Assembly: GCA_026984515.1 (NCBI GenBank)
Contig: JALSRZ010000131.1
Location: 1 to 41,591 of the forward strand
Source of the DNA: Thiohalobacter sp.
GTDB lineage: Bacteria; Pseudomonadota; Gammaproteobacteria; DSM-19610
Length of the DNA stretch: 41,591 nucleotides
Direction of reading: 5' to 3'
Part shown: in pieces, positions 9,448 to 18,249 of the stretch
Layout: the number at the start of each line of letters is the position of its first letter
How positions within the stretch are numbered: the stretch's first letter is position 1
Made by a program: the position numbers and the translations under genes
Notes under the pieces: model-generated
What the model was told of the DNA's origin: nothing
Databases searched by the model: none
What the model saw: only the letters and a program-made list of their open reading frames with translations

Positions 9448-10503
9448 TCAGGGATTCAGCTGAAACCGCCACAGGGCCGGGTCGCCGCCCGGCTGCAGTA
9501 ACTTGCCGAGGGTAATCAGCTGCCGCAGGTTGCGCTCCTCCGCCCGGAGCTGCAGGTTGAATTCCACTTCCTCGCCGTTCACCCGTGCGACCTGGACCGT
9601 TTCCACCGGCGCCAGCGAGGCCAGGTATTTCGAGACGCGCGCATAGTCCGCCAGGTTCCGCACCCCTTCTACCACCAGGGGACGCACGGAAGCATCGGTA
9701 TTCACCACGGCGTATTTCATTGCCAGCCAGTCGGCCGTCTCGGCAATACCCTGTTCGATGCCGTCGGCCAGCCCGCTGGCGTGACCGCTCCAGCTCCCTG
9801 GTGTGCCGTTGCCCAGCAGGGTCCACTCCGAACGCCAGTCGCTGCGGCCACGCGCCCGTTCCAGCTTGCCCAGCAGAATGACCTGGGGCCGGTAACGCTG
9901 CGACGCCGCCCGCACCGTGGAGGCAAAGCCGCCCCAGACATCGGTGAACTTCACCGCACGCTGGTCCTGCAGATCCATCAGCGGCACCGTCAGTGGCAGG
10001 CCGCGACGAGCGGCTGCCCGGCGCAAGGCATCCGCAGCCGCGTCCTGCGCGTTTTCCGCCACCAGGTAGCGCTGTCCGCGATCGTCCACCGCCAGCCATA
10101 CCAGCACATCGGGTCGCTCGCGGCCCCAGTACGGCAGGCCCGCACGGCGTATTTCCCGCGCCAGCGCCACGCCGTCAAACTGGACCCACAGCCGCAGCTG
10201 CGCTTCTGCATCCGGCGCGTGCGCAGGTACCTCCAGGAAACGGAACTGTTCTACAAAGCGTCCGGGGTGTTGCAACAGGTCCTGTGCGGCGGGGCCGTTT
10301 GCGACGGCGGTGCTGCCGGTCACCCGGGTCAGCACCTCACGCAGTCCCTGCGCCAGCGCAGCGTCCCGCGAGGCCGTATCGCGCCCGTCGGCATTTACTT
10401 CCACCTGGAACAGGCTGGTGACGCGCGCAGCGTGCGCGCCGGTGAATACCAGTACCAGGCCCAGCAGCAGGCAGGCAAGCTTGGGTAGCGTCAATCGTTT
10501 CAT
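9448..10503 (-). CDS. DUF2066 exported protein
   Basis: 351 residues with a Sec signal peptide (KRLTLPKLACLLLGLVLVF, likely cleavage after AHA at 25). The remainder matches the general pattern of DUF2066 proteins: an early ALAQGLREVLTRVTGS block, RRPDVLVWLAV-like text (here ERPDVLVWLAVDD), and a repeat-like second half. Function is unknown; location is periplasm or outer-membrane face. The gene is divergent from purM and heads an operon with the PgsA-like gene (adjacent) and hda. The ATG has no Shine-Dalgarno. The start codon sits inside a striking inverted repeat (10484-10530) that may control translation. Confidence 0.88.
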   Translation of the reverse strand: MKRLTLPKLACLLLGLVLVFTGAHAARVTSLFQVEVNADGRDTASRDAALAQGLREVLTRVTGSTAVANGPAAQDLLQHPGRFVEQFRFLEVPAHAPDAEAQLRLWVQFDGVALAREIRRAGLPYWGRERPDVLVWLAVDDRGQRYLVAENAQDAAADALRRAAARRGLPLTVPLMDLQDQRAVKFTDVWGGFASTVRAASQRYRPQVILLGKLERARGRSDWRSEWTLLGNGTPGSWSGHASGLADGIEQGIAETADWLAMKYAVVNTDASVRPLVVEGVRNLADYARVSKYLASLAPVETVQVARVNGEEVEFNLQLRAEERNLRQLITLGKLLQPGGDPALWRFQLNP

Positions 10504-10530
10504 CGCGTCAATCGGGATTTTGACGCTACC
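10484..10530 (-). promoter_or_regulatory. Three-segment inverted repeat around the DUF2066 start codon, possible RNA switch or operator
   Basis: Reading the minus strand, GGTAGCGTCAA (10530-10520) is followed by TTGACGC (10511-10505) just before the ATG and by TTGACGCTACC (10494-10484) in codons 4-7. The first segment can pair perfectly over 7 bp with the second, leaving the ATG free, or perfectly over 11 bp with the third, trapping the ATG in a 25-nt loop. The two structures exclude each other. As DNA it could equally be three half-sites for a repressor. Conserved coding of the signal peptide cannot explain the upstream arm. Confidence 0.5.
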
Positions 10531-10612
10531 ATACCATAGCTGTTCACCGGGTGGTGGTGTAGCGCCGCACGGGTGAATCCGGGTACCATTGCGTTTTGCG
10601 AGGAGCGGCCGC

Positions 10613-11668
10613 GTGTCAGGGCAACATTCAACACCTTCCAGACCGATCAGTTACCGGGATGCGGGCGTCGATATCGACGCCGGCAGTACCCTGATCGAGC
10701 GCATCAAGCCGGCGGTCGCCAGGACCCGGCGCCCCGGTGTGGTCAGCGGCCTGGGCGGCTTCGGCGCCCTGTTCGAGCTGCCGCTGGACCGCTACCGCAA
10801 ACCACTGCTGGTATCCGGCACCGATGGCGTTGGCACCAAACTGAAACTGGCTATCGACAGCGGTCGCCACGACCGTATCGGCATCGACCTGGTGGCCATG
10901 TGTGTCAATGATGTCATCGTGCAGGGTGCAGAACCGCTGTTCTTCCTTGACTACTATGCCACCGGCAAGCTGGATGTCGACGTGGCGGCTGATGTCGTCA
11001 CGGGTATCGGCAAGGGCTGCGAACTGGCCGGCGCAGCGCTGATCGGTGGGGAAACCGCCGAAATGCCCGGCATGTACCAGGCCGGCGACTATGACCTGGC
11101 AGGGTTCTGTGTGGGTATTGTCGAAAAAGACCGGCTGATCGACGGCCGGGCCGTGCAGGCCGGTGATACGCTGATCGGACTGGCTGCTTCCGGCCCGCAT
11201 TCCAACGGTTACTCCCTGGTGCGCAAAATAATCGAGGTGGCGGGCGTGGACACCGGCACCCTGCTGGACGGCCAACCGCTGCTGGACTGGCTGATGGCAC
11301 CCACACGCATCTACGTGAAGCCGCTACTGGCACTGTTGGAACAGGTCGAGGTACACAGTCTGTGCCATATCACCGGTGGCGGCCTGCCGGAAAACCTGCC
11401 GCGCATGCTGCCGGACAACACCGTCGCGCATATCGACACGGACAGCTGGCAATGGCCCGCCGTGTTTTCCTGGCTGCAGGAACAGGGCAACGTGGACACG
11501 TTCGAGATGTACCGCACCTTCAACTGCGGCGTCGGCATGGTGATCTGCGTAGCGCAAGCACAGGTGGATGCCTGCCTGAAACTGCTTGCGCAGCACGGCG
11601 AAAGCGCCTGGGTACTGGGCAGTGTGGCGGCAGGCAGCGGCGAGGCCAGCATAGAACTGGATGTCTGA
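10613..11668 (+). CDS. purM: Phosphoribosylformylglycinamidine cyclo-ligase (AIR synthetase)
   Basis: 351 residues from GTG 10613, which has GAGGAG 7 nt upstream and is preferred over an in-frame TTG at 10589. AIR synthetase signatures are present: [12 protein letters not shown] at the N-terminus, [31 protein letters not shown], the glycine-rich [11 protein letters not shown] and [13 protein letters not shown]. The enzyme closes the imidazole ring of purines using ATP (FGAM to AIR, step 5). It overlaps purN by 8 nt, so the two de novo purine genes are co-translated. It is divergent from the DUF2066 gene across 109 bp. Confidence 0.97.
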   Translation: MSGQHSTPSRPISYRDAGVDIDAGSTLIERIKPAVARTRRPGVVSGLGGFGALFELPLDRYRKPLLVSGTDGVGTKLKLAIDSGRHDRIGIDLVAMCVNDVIVQGAEPLFFLDYYATGKLDVDVAADVVTGIGKGCELAGAALIGGETAEMPGMYQAGDYDLAGFCVGIVEKDRLIDGRAVQAGDTLIGLAASGPHSNGYSLVRKIIEVAGVDTGTLLDGQPLLDWLMAPTRIYVKPLLALLEQVEVHSLCHITGGGLPENLPRMLPDNTVAHIDTDSWQWPAVFSWLQEQGNVDTFEMYRTFNCGVGMVICVAQAQVDACLKLLAQHGESAWVLGSVAAGSGEASIELDV

Positions 11669-12338
11669 TATGCCACAGCCGCTCAAGCTGGTGGTACTGA
11701 TCTCCGGCCGCGGCTCCAATCTCAGGGCCATACTCGATGCCATCCGCAACGGCGAACTACCGGCCGTGGTCGAGGCCGTGGTCAGTAACCGCGCGGATGC
11801 CGCCGGCCTCGCGTATGCACAACAGGAAAACATCGACACACTGGCGCTGGACGCAGACGACTATCCGGACCGGGACGGCTATGACCGCGCGCTGCAGGGA
11901 CTGATCGACTGCTTCGAGCCCGACCTGGTGGTACTGGCCGGTTTTATGCGCATTCTGACGCCCGGGTTCGTACACCATTACCAGCACCGGCTGATCAACA
12001 TTCACCCCTCCCTGCTGCCCGCGTTTCGCGGCCTCGATACCCACCGGCGCGCGCTGGAAGCCGGTGCCCGCGAACACGGTGCCAGCGTGCATTTTGTCAG
12101 TGAGGAACTCGACAGCGGACCGGTGGTCCTGCAGGTGCGGGTACCCGTGTTGGCCGATGACACCCCTGCAACCCTGGCCGAACGGGTCCTGCAACAGGAA
12201 CACCGCCTTTACCCGCTGGTCATACGCTGGCTGGCGGAAGGACGTATTCGCTGGCAGGACGAACAACTGCTGTTCGACGGCCGGCCCCTGCAACAACCGA
12301 TAGAGATTGACCGTGAATACCAGCAAAAACCGGCTTAA
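11661..12338 (+). CDS. purN: Phosphoribosylglycinamide formyltransferase (GAR transformylase)
   Basis: 225 residues. The phosphate loop ISGRGSNL is near the N-terminus, and the catalytic region [20 protein letters not shown] carries the conserved Asn and His, with the Asp in [12 protein letters not shown]. It transfers a formyl group from 10-formyl-tetrahydrofolate to GAR (step 3 of purine synthesis). ATG 11661 overlaps the purM stop by 8 nt; a second ATG at 11670 is also possible. The end overlaps the start of the DUF3108 gene by 26 nt. Confidence 0.96.
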   Translation: MSDMPQPLKLVVLISGRGSNLRAILDAIRNGELPAVVEAVVSNRADAAGLAYAQQENIDTLALDADDYPDRDGYDRALQGLIDCFEPDLVVLAGFMRILTPGFVHHYQHRLINIHPSLLPAFRGLDTHRRALEAGAREHGASVHFVSEELDSGPVVLQVRVPVLADDTPATLAERVLQQEHRLYPLVIRWLAEGRIRWQDEQLLFDGRPLQQPIEIDREYQQKPA

Positions 12339-13122
12339 GCCGTCACCCCATCGCACGTCACCAACGATCCGCTGGCCGTGGTTTGCAGGCTGCCTGTGCT
12401 TTTTCCTTGCCGGCGTGCAAACGACCATGGCCGGCAGCAGCGACCCCTACCCGGCCTTCACGGCCACCTACGACGCCAGCGCGAACGGCATCGGCATCGG
12501 TACGGTGCAGGTAAGCCTGACCCACGAAGGCAACCACGAGTACCTCTACCGGCAGGAGTCCGAATCGACCGGCATCGCCGCCCTGTTCGGCAACAAGGAC
12601 TCGACACAGGAAAGCCGCTGGCGCTACCGCAACCGGCATATCCAGGTGCTGGACTACCGCTCGCGGCGGCGGGGTGGCGACGATGACGACAACGAGCACC
12701 TCGAATTCGACTGGAAAACACACCGCGTGAAAAACACCGGTGCCGGAAAACACTGGGAGATCCCGTTTCCCGACGGTGCCATGGACCGCCTGGTCATGCA
12801 GCTGGCCATGCTGTTCGACCTGCGTGAGGGGAAAACCGAACTCCGCTACCAGGTCCCCAGGCAGGGGCGCATCAAAATCTACACCTTTGCACTGGCCGGC
12901 GAGGAAACGCTGGAACTGGATAGCGGCCGCTACCGCACCCTGAAACTGGTACGTACCAACGACGACAGGGACAAAAGCTGGGTGTGGAGCGCCCCGGAAC
13001 TGAACTACTTCCCGGTCAGGTTCCTGAAACACAAGAAAAGCGGCATTAAAATAGAACTCGTGTTGCGCAAGCTGGAGTTCCTGCCCGGTAGTCACGCCCC
13101 GGGCGTGGAGCCCGCCGACTAA
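12313..13122 (+). CDS. DUF3108 exported protein
   Basis: 269 residues from GTG 12313 inside the end of purN. An N-terminal hydrophobic segment (WPWFAGCLCFFLAGVQ, residues 22-37) acts as a signal peptide with probable cleavage near TTMAGS. The mature part matches the DUF3108 style: YDASANGIGIGTVQVSL, then STGIAALFGNKDSTQESRW and a C-terminal KKSGIKIELVLRKLEFLPG. The family is periplasmic, beta-rich and of unknown function, and commonly follows purN in gammaproteobacteria. The 26-nt overlap suggests translation coupled to purN. It is the last gene of the purMN operon. Confidence 0.85.
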   Translation: MNTSKNRLKPSPHRTSPTIRWPWFAGCLCFFLAGVQTTMAGSSDPYPAFTATYDASANGIGIGTVQVSLTHEGNHEYLYRQESESTGIAALFGNKDSTQESRWRYRNRHIQVLDYRSRRRGGDDDDNEHLEFDWKTHRVKNTGAGKHWEIPFPDGAMDRLVMQLAMLFDLREGKTELRYQVPRQGRIKIYTFALAGEETLELDSGRYRTLKLVRTNDDRDKSWVWSAPELNYFPVRFLKHKKSGIKIELVLRKLEFLPGSHAPGVEPAD

Positions 13123-13196
13123 CCGCCGCAAGCACCCGAAACATGCTCTCCACAGCCGGCGCGTTACACCTCGCCATGAGCATTCAGCGCATGCAT

Positions 13197-13283
13197 ATTC
13201 CCGTCATTGCGAGCGCAGCGCGGCAATCTCATAGCATGGAATCAGGTGCCTGGAAATTGCCGCATCACTTCGTGACTCGCGGC
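13197..13283. repeat. Palindromic intergenic repeat with hairpin next to the dcd stop
   Basis: Two arms, 13202-13230 and 13254-13282, form an imperfect inverted repeat around GCGAG and GCGGCAAT. The right arm is itself a hairpin (GCCGC-A-TCAC-TTC-GTGA-CTC-GCGGC, 13259-13283), 10 nt past the dcd stop, and may terminate dcd transcripts, though no U-tract follows. The left edge ATTCCCGTCATTGCGAGC recurs with one mismatch at 31427-31444, so this is probably a dispersed family. Confidence 0.55.
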
Positions 13284-13293
13284 AGGGCGGTGC

Positions 13294-13863
13294 TCAGGCT
13301 TTGGGCAGCGTGACCCCGGTCTGGCCCTGGTATTTGCCGCCGCGGTCACTGTAAGAGGTTTCACATACCTCGTCCGCGCCCAGGAACAGCACCTGCGCGA
13401 CCCCTTCGTTGGCGTAGATCTTCGCCGGTAACGGCGTGGTGTTGGAAAACTCCAGGGTGACGTGCCCTTCCCACTCCGGTTCCAGCGGCGTCACGTTGAC
13501 GATGATGCCGCAACGCGCGTAGGTACTCTTGCCCAGGCAGATGGTCAGCACGTCGCGCGGGATACGGAAATACTCTACCGTGCGCGCCAGCGCAAAGGAA
13601 TTGGGCGGGATGATGCAGACATCCGATCGGACGTTGACAAAGCTGTTGTCGTCGAAATTCTTCGGATCCACGACGGCCGAGTTGATATTGGTAAAGATCT
13701 TGAATTCATCCGCGCAACGAATGTCATAGCCGTAACTGGAAGTACCGTAGGAAATAACCCGGCCCGTGCCTTCGTGCTCGCGGATCTGCCCCGCCACGAA
13801 GGGTTCTATCATGCCTTCCTGTTCCGCCATGCGGCGGATCCAGCCATCGGACTTGATCGACAT
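13294..13863 (-). CDS. dcd: dCTP deaminase
   Basis: 189 residues. Typical Dcd text is present from the N-terminus ([19 protein letters not shown]) through [58 protein letters not shown] with the catalytic Glu in [12 protein letters not shown], and the C-terminal [12 protein letters not shown]. It deaminates dCTP to dUTP, feeding dTMP synthesis; a bifunctional dUTPase variant is not suggested. ATG 13863 has GGGG about 7 nt upstream. It is transcribed in the same direction as apbC, 132 nt downstream of it. Confidence 0.96.
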   Translation of the reverse strand: MSIKSDGWIRRMAEQEGMIEPFVAGQIREHEGTGRVISYGTSSYGYDIRCADEFKIFTNINSAVVDPKNFDDNSFVNVRSDVCIIPPNSFALARTVEYFRIPRDVLTICLGKSTYARCGIIVNVTPLEPEWEGHVTLEFSNTTPLPAKIYANEGVAQVLFLGADEVCETSYSDRGGKYQGQTGVTLPKA

Positions 13864-13916
13864 CAGCTGCCCCGTGAAAAAAAATGAAGCAGCAACGATA
13901 CCGGGAAAACGGCGCT

Positions 13917-13964
13917 AAAAAAAGAGCCATTGCCGGCAGGTCGGATCGCACGGCGCAATCCGAC
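13917..13964 (-). repeat. REP-like palindrome plus T7 run after apbC
   Basis: GTCGGAT (13940-13946) and ATCCGAC (13958-13964) form a perfect 7-bp inverted repeat like the widespread GTCGGAT...ATCCGAC intergenic palindromes. On the minus strand it follows the apbC stop and is itself followed, 16 nt later, by seven T (13923-13917). It may act as a weak terminator between apbC and dcd. Confidence 0.45.
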
Positions 13965-13995
13965 AAACCCGGTCCGGGCGCGGTTAACCGCGGCT

Positions 13996-15087
13996 TCAGT
14001 TGTTCTGGATGACGATCTGCGGGAATTTCGCGGCGTGGTCCTTTGACTTGAGCGCCAGCTTGGCCGCCGTGCGACGCGCAATATCCCGGTAGATCTGTGC
14101 AATGCGGCCCTCGGGCTCGGCGACCACCGAAGGACGACCGCTGTCGACCTCTTCGCGGATCTTTTTATCCAGCGGCAGGGCGCCGAGAAAATCGACATCG
14201 TGATCATCCGACATGCGCTGGCCACCGCCTTCACCGAAGATATGCTCTTCGTGACCGCACTGGCTGCAGATATGAATACTCATGTTCTCGATAATGCCCA
14301 GCACCGGCACCTCGACCTTTTCGAACATCTTCAGTCCGCGGCGTGCATCCAGCAGCGCGATGTCCTGTGGCGTGGTCACGATCACGGCGCCGCTGACCGG
14401 CACCTGTTGCGCCAGGGTCAACTGTACATCGCCCGTACCCGGCGGCAGGTCGATCACCAGGTAGTCCAGGTTGTCCCAGTTGGTATCGCCCAGCAGCTGT
14501 TGCAGGGCCTGGGTGACCATCGGTCCGCGCCAGATCATCGGCGTTTCCTCGTCCACCAGGAAACCGATGGACATGGTCTGGATGTGGTAGCTCACCAGCG
14601 GCTCCAGCCGCTGCCCGTCTTTCGACTCCGGCTTGCCGGTGATACCCAGCATGCGCGGCTGACTGGGTCCGTAGATGTCCGCATCCAGCACGCCGACGTT
14701 GGCGCCCTCGGCGGACAGGGCCAGCGCCAGGTTGGTGGCGGTGGTCGACTTGCCGACCCCGCCCTTGCCGGAGGCAACGGCAATGATATTCTTGATACTG
14801 CTGATGGTTTTTACGCCCTTCTGCACCGAGTGCGCCTGAATGGCGGTGTTGACGTTGACGCGCGCCTGGGCGACCCCGTCGATCGACTCCACCAGTTCTT
14901 TCAGCTTGCCTGCCAGTTCTTCGCGGTAACCCCCGGCCGGGAAACCGAGCACCACATCGACAACGACCTGGTCGCCATCGATCATGACATTGCGCACGCA
15001 CCTGGTGACAATCAGGTCCCTTTCCATGTAGGGATCAATGTATTCCTTGAGCTTTTCCTCGACCTGCTCGCGGGATAATTCTGCCAT
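13996..15087 (-). CDS. apbC: Mrp/ApbC-family iron-sulfur cluster carrier ATPase
   Basis: 363 residues. An N-terminal MIP18/DUF59-like domain (residues 6-90, LGFPAGGYREELAGKLKELV) precedes a MinD/Mrp-type P-loop NTPase. The deviant Walker A is GKGGVGKSTT (107-116), DADIYGPSQPRMLG is the switch region and Cys274-x2-Cys277 (HICSQCGHEEHIFG) binds a bridging [4Fe-4S] cluster. Members carry clusters to apo-proteins; nearby cluster users include the fumarase, HemN and Rsx/Nth proteins. The start ATG is preceded by AGAGGAAA. Its leader holds a perfect 8-bp hairpin 33 nt before the ATG. In E. coli the homologue mrp abuts metG; here a GGDEF-EAL gene lies between. Confidence 0.94.
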   Translation of the reverse strand: MAELSREQVEEKLKEYIDPYMERDLIVTRCVRNVMIDGDQVVVDVVLGFPAGGYREELAGKLKELVESIDGVAQARVNVNTAIQAHSVQKGVKTISSIKNIIAVASGKGGVGKSTTATNLALALSAEGANVGVLDADIYGPSQPRMLGITGKPESKDGQRLEPLVSYHIQTMSIGFLVDEETPMIWRGPMVTQALQQLLGDTNWDNLDYLVIDLPPGTGDVQLTLAQQVPVSGAVIVTTPQDIALLDARRGLKMFEKVEVPVLGIIENMSIHICSQCGHEEHIFGEGGGQRMSDDHDVDFLGALPLDKKIREEVDSGRPSVVAEPEGRIAQIYRDIARRTAAKLALKSKDHAAKFPQIVIQNN

Positions 15088-15119
15088 GCTCGTTTCCTCT
15101 GGTATTCAGTAAGCAACCG

Positions 15120-15159
15120 CCGGGATTGGAAAATCCCGGAAAAATGAGGCGCGATTGTA
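15120..15159 (-). promoter_or_regulatory. Leader of apbC: -10-like hexamer and perfect hairpin
   Basis: On the minus strand TACAAT (15159-15154) is a candidate -10 element, within the near-palindrome ATTGTACACAAT. The inferred 5' UTR then contains CCGGGATT-TTCC-AATCCCGG (15139-15120), a perfect 8-bp stem with a 4-nt loop, ending 32 nt before the apbC ATG. No U-tract follows, so it is not a simple terminator. A convincing -35 was not found. Confidence 0.4.
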
Positions 15160-15262
15160 CACAATTTGCAGGTAGGGGTCTTCATCCCGTTTTGTACGGG
15201 TTAAGCACAGGGTTACCGGGAGACCAGGGCGGGTACGGTGAACGAACCGGCGCTCGACGCCT

Positions 15263-18109
15263 TCAGCTTTCCATTTCCAGCGGCTGCTGGCTTTCCGCAT
15301 CCGGCGCGCAGCGGGCAGCGAGGTACTCCCCCAGCTGTTCCAGCGGCAGCGGCCGGCTGAAATAATACCCCTGGTAGATACCGCAGCCACCGTTTTCCAG
15401 GAAGGTCCTTTGCTCCGCGGTCTCGACACCCTCGGCAACTGTCTGCAGGCCAAACTGGGAGGCAATCCTGAGGATGGTCTGCACCAGCAGGGCGTCCTGT
15501 GGGTCGTCTTCGATATCGAACACAAAAGACTTGTCGATCTTCAGCTCGTCGATTGGCAGGCGCTTCAGGTACACCAGTGAAGAATAGCCGGTGCCGAAAT
15601 CATCCAGTGACAACCTGACGCCCACGTGCCGCAGCTGCTCGAACTTGCTGATGGTGTCGGCAAGGTTATCAATAGCAATGCCCTCGGTAAGCTCGAGCGT
15701 CAGGAAATGGGTATCGAGCCGGTAATTTTCCATGAGACTTTTTATCTTGCTGACAAAATCGTCCCGCCGGAACTGGTGCGGACTGATATTGACGGACAGC
15801 TTCAACCGGCGCTGCGCACCCTTGCAGAGCGCCAGCACATCGCTGACCGCCCGGTGCAGCACAAAATCACCGATATCGAATATCAACCCGGTATCCTCGG
15901 CAATAGCAATGAATTCTTCCGGGTTGATGAAACCGAGCTCGGGGTGCTGCCAGCGCAGCAGGGCCTCCACGGCGACGACCTGTCCGCCACGATCGACCTG
16001 CGGCTGGTAATAGACCTCCAGTTGCTGTTCGGCGACAGCGTTGCGCAGGTCTTTCTCCAGCATCAGCCGGTTCAGCACCTTCTCGTGCATTCTGGACAGG
16101 TAAAAAGCAACCTGGTTGCGCCCGCTCTCCTTGGCAGTGAACATGGCCGTGTCGGCATACTTGATAATGTCGTCCGCGCTCTCATCGAGAAACGGGAACA
16201 CCGAAATACCGATGCTGCAGGTGATATGCAGCGCGTTACCCTGGATCGGGAACGACTTTTCAAATGACGACTGAATGCGCCGGGCGACTTTCCTTGCCGC
16301 CAGGCTCGCGCTCTGCTTGTCGGTGCCAAGATGCTTGAGCAGGATGACGAATTCATCGCCGCCGAAGCGTGCAGCGGTATCCTCGTCCCAGATGGCCGAG
16401 CTGATACGTCCGGCCACCTCGACCAGCAACTGGTCACCCACCGAATGACCGAGTGAATCATTGATGGTCTTGAAACGATCCAGGTCCAGGAACAGCAGGC
16501 CGTCGAAATGACCGTGCCGCCGACTGATGATGAGCGACTGCTCCAGCCGGTCGAGCAACAGCTTGCGGTTCGGCAGACCGGTCAGCGAATCATAGTAGGC
16601 CTGGTAGCGGATTTCCGATTCGGCATTGCGGCGTTCGGTAATATCGCGCCAGACGACGTGCAACAGCCGGCCTTCGCCGTAGGGAATGGCCGTCAACAGC
16701 ACCTCGACCGGGAACACCTCACCGTCCCTGCGCATGTGATCCCATTCGAAACGGTGACTGCCTTTTTCAAAGGCCAGCGCGATCATCTGGTCCGCCTTGA
16801 CCGCCGAGGGCTGCCCGTCGGGCTGGAATTCCGGCGACAGTACAGAGGGATGGGTATTCAGGAGTTCATCCCTGTGCCGGTATCCCAGCATATCCAGCGT
16901 GGCCTGGTTACAGTCGACAAAGCGGTTGCCCTCGATAATCAGCAGGGCGTCCGCGGTCTGGTAGAACAGGGTCCGGTAGCGCTTTTCGCTATCTTTCAGG
17001 CTCTTGTTGCGCTGCACCACCAGTGCTTCCAGTTGTTCCTGGTTCGCAACCAGTTCCTCCTGGAATCGCTTTCTTTCCGCGATCTCCTTCAACAACTCGC
17101 GGCGACTGAGCGCCAGCCATTCCTGCAGGCGGCCACTGTAAAAATAATAGAACAGGAACAGCAGGGTGCTCAGCACCAGCGCCGTCAGACCAATACCCGC
17201 CATCAGGCGATGCCGGTTATGGACATAGCTCGATATATCCAGCAGATAGGTCAACCAGCCGACGTCCTCACCTGAATAATCCTGGACGGGTACATTGGAG
17301 GCGAGGTACTGCCGGTCATCCTGGGTAAGCACCGAGTATTCAGCCGCATTACGGTTGCCGATGAAGTTATCCAGGCTGGCCGGGATGCGATTCATGGTCC
17401 GGTTGATCACCAGCGCCGATGCGTAGCGGGGCTCCGCCTCGAGCAACATTTCGAAGTTGTCAGTGCTGGAAAAACCCTGCCGGGAAACGAAGTCACGGCT
17501 GACCGAAAGCACCAGTCCGTACCCCCCGGCCGTGGCAAGATGATCCAGGATATGATCGATTTCCTCACCCAGTTCGATGTAGCCAGCCAGCTTGCCGTCG
17601 ATGCTCCACGGCATGACCACCCGCAGCACAAACTGCCCCAGTGCGCCAAACTCAATACCGGCCTGGACCTCACCACTGCGCATGGCTTCCCGCAGGGTAG
17701 CCCGTTCGATCCGGTCGCCATGGCGCTCCCTGAGATGCACGCGCAGAAAGTTGACACCGTCAGGCTGGTGGTAATAGAAGTGTGTGATGTGGTGGTCCCG
17801 CCGCAGATTGACGAGCAGCGGCTCGCTCTCGGCATACAGGGCCTCCCGGTCACGCTGCAGCCAGCGCTGCTGCAAGGCCGGGCTGTCGACGATAAACCGC
17901 AGCATGCCCTGGAGCAGCTCGGTTTCATGTTCAAGTGCCTGCCTGAACGCGGCACGCAGCTGGGACTCGGTCTGGCTGGCAAATACCCGCTGCTGTTCCT
18001 GCTGAAAGAGGTACAGGCTCCACAGCACACCGCATACAATCACCAGCAGCGAACCGAAGTACGGCGCCAGCAGTTTAAAGCGGATGTTCGGGCTGCTTTT
18101 CTGTTTCAT
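15263..18109 (-). CDS. Membrane sensor with PAS, GGDEF and EAL domains (c-di-GMP turnover)
   Basis: 948 residues from ATG 18109; an ATG 102 nt upstream only adds an Arg-rich tail. Two membrane helices (about 12-34 and 303-323) bracket a roughly 270-residue periplasmic sensor of Cache-like style (YYHQPDGVNFLRVHL, VVMPWSIDGKLAGYIELG). A short coiled coil (335-375), a PAS domain (376-495, ALLIIEGNRFVDCNQATLDMLGY), GGDEF (503-665) and EAL (about 690-935) follow. The GGDEF signature is intact (583-587), but no RxxD inhibitory site precedes it. The EAL signatures EALLRW, DDFGTGYSSL and KIDKSF are intact, so both activities are possible. It is divergent from metG. Output pathway unknown. Confidence 0.93.
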   Translation of the reverse strand: MKQKSSPNIRFKLLAPYFGSLLVIVCGVLWSLYLFQQEQQRVFASQTESQLRAAFRQALEHETELLQGMLRFIVDSPALQQRWLQRDREALYAESEPLLVNLRRDHHITHFYYHQPDGVNFLRVHLRERHGDRIERATLREAMRSGEVQAGIEFGALGQFVLRVVMPWSIDGKLAGYIELGEEIDHILDHLATAGGYGLVLSVSRDFVSRQGFSSTDNFEMLLEAEPRYASALVINRTMNRIPASLDNFIGNRNAAEYSVLTQDDRQYLASNVPVQDYSGEDVGWLTYLLDISSYVHNRHRLMAGIGLTALVLSTLLFLFYYFYSGRLQEWLALSRRELLKEIAERKRFQEELVANQEQLEALVVQRNKSLKDSEKRYRTLFYQTADALLIIEGNRFVDCNQATLDMLGYRHRDELLNTHPSVLSPEFQPDGQPSAVKADQMIALAFEKGSHRFEWDHMRRDGEVFPVEVLLTAIPYGEGRLLHVVWRDITERRNAESEIRYQAYYDSLTGLPNRKLLLDRLEQSLIISRRHGHFDGLLFLDLDRFKTINDSLGHSVGDQLLVEVAGRISSAIWDEDTAARFGGDEFVILLKHLGTDKQSASLAARKVARRIQSSFEKSFPIQGNALHITCSIGISVFPFLDESADDIIKYADTAMFTAKESGRNQVAFYLSRMHEKVLNRLMLEKDLRNAVAEQQLEVYYQPQVDRGGQVVAVEALLRWQHPELGFINPEEFIAIAEDTGLIFDIGDFVLHRAVSDVLALCKGAQRRLKLSVNISPHQFRRDDFVSKIKSLMENYRLDTHFLTLELTEGIAIDNLADTISKFEQLRHVGVRLSLDDFGTGYSSLVYLKRLPIDELKIDKSFVFDIEDDPQDALLVQTILRIASQFGLQTVAEGVETAEQRTFLENGGCGIYQGYYFSRPLPLEQLGEYLAARCAPDAESQQPLEMES

Positions 18110-18249
18110 TATCTGCAGGTTGTCGGCCGTTCCCCGGAATCCATTATCGCCGCCTGATGAAAATCCCCGCCGGCGCGCCCCGACCTGAACCCGGCGTCGA
18201 ACTTCTGGCATAATGGCCCGCTATCTCATTGGTTCAATCGGAAATTTTG

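Noticed and set aside
18110-18211. Longer start of the GGDEF-EAL gene at 18211
   Set aside because: The added 34 residues are Arg/Gly-rich, have no family character, and would consume most of the divergent promoter space with metG. The ATG at 18109 directly precedes the first membrane helix.
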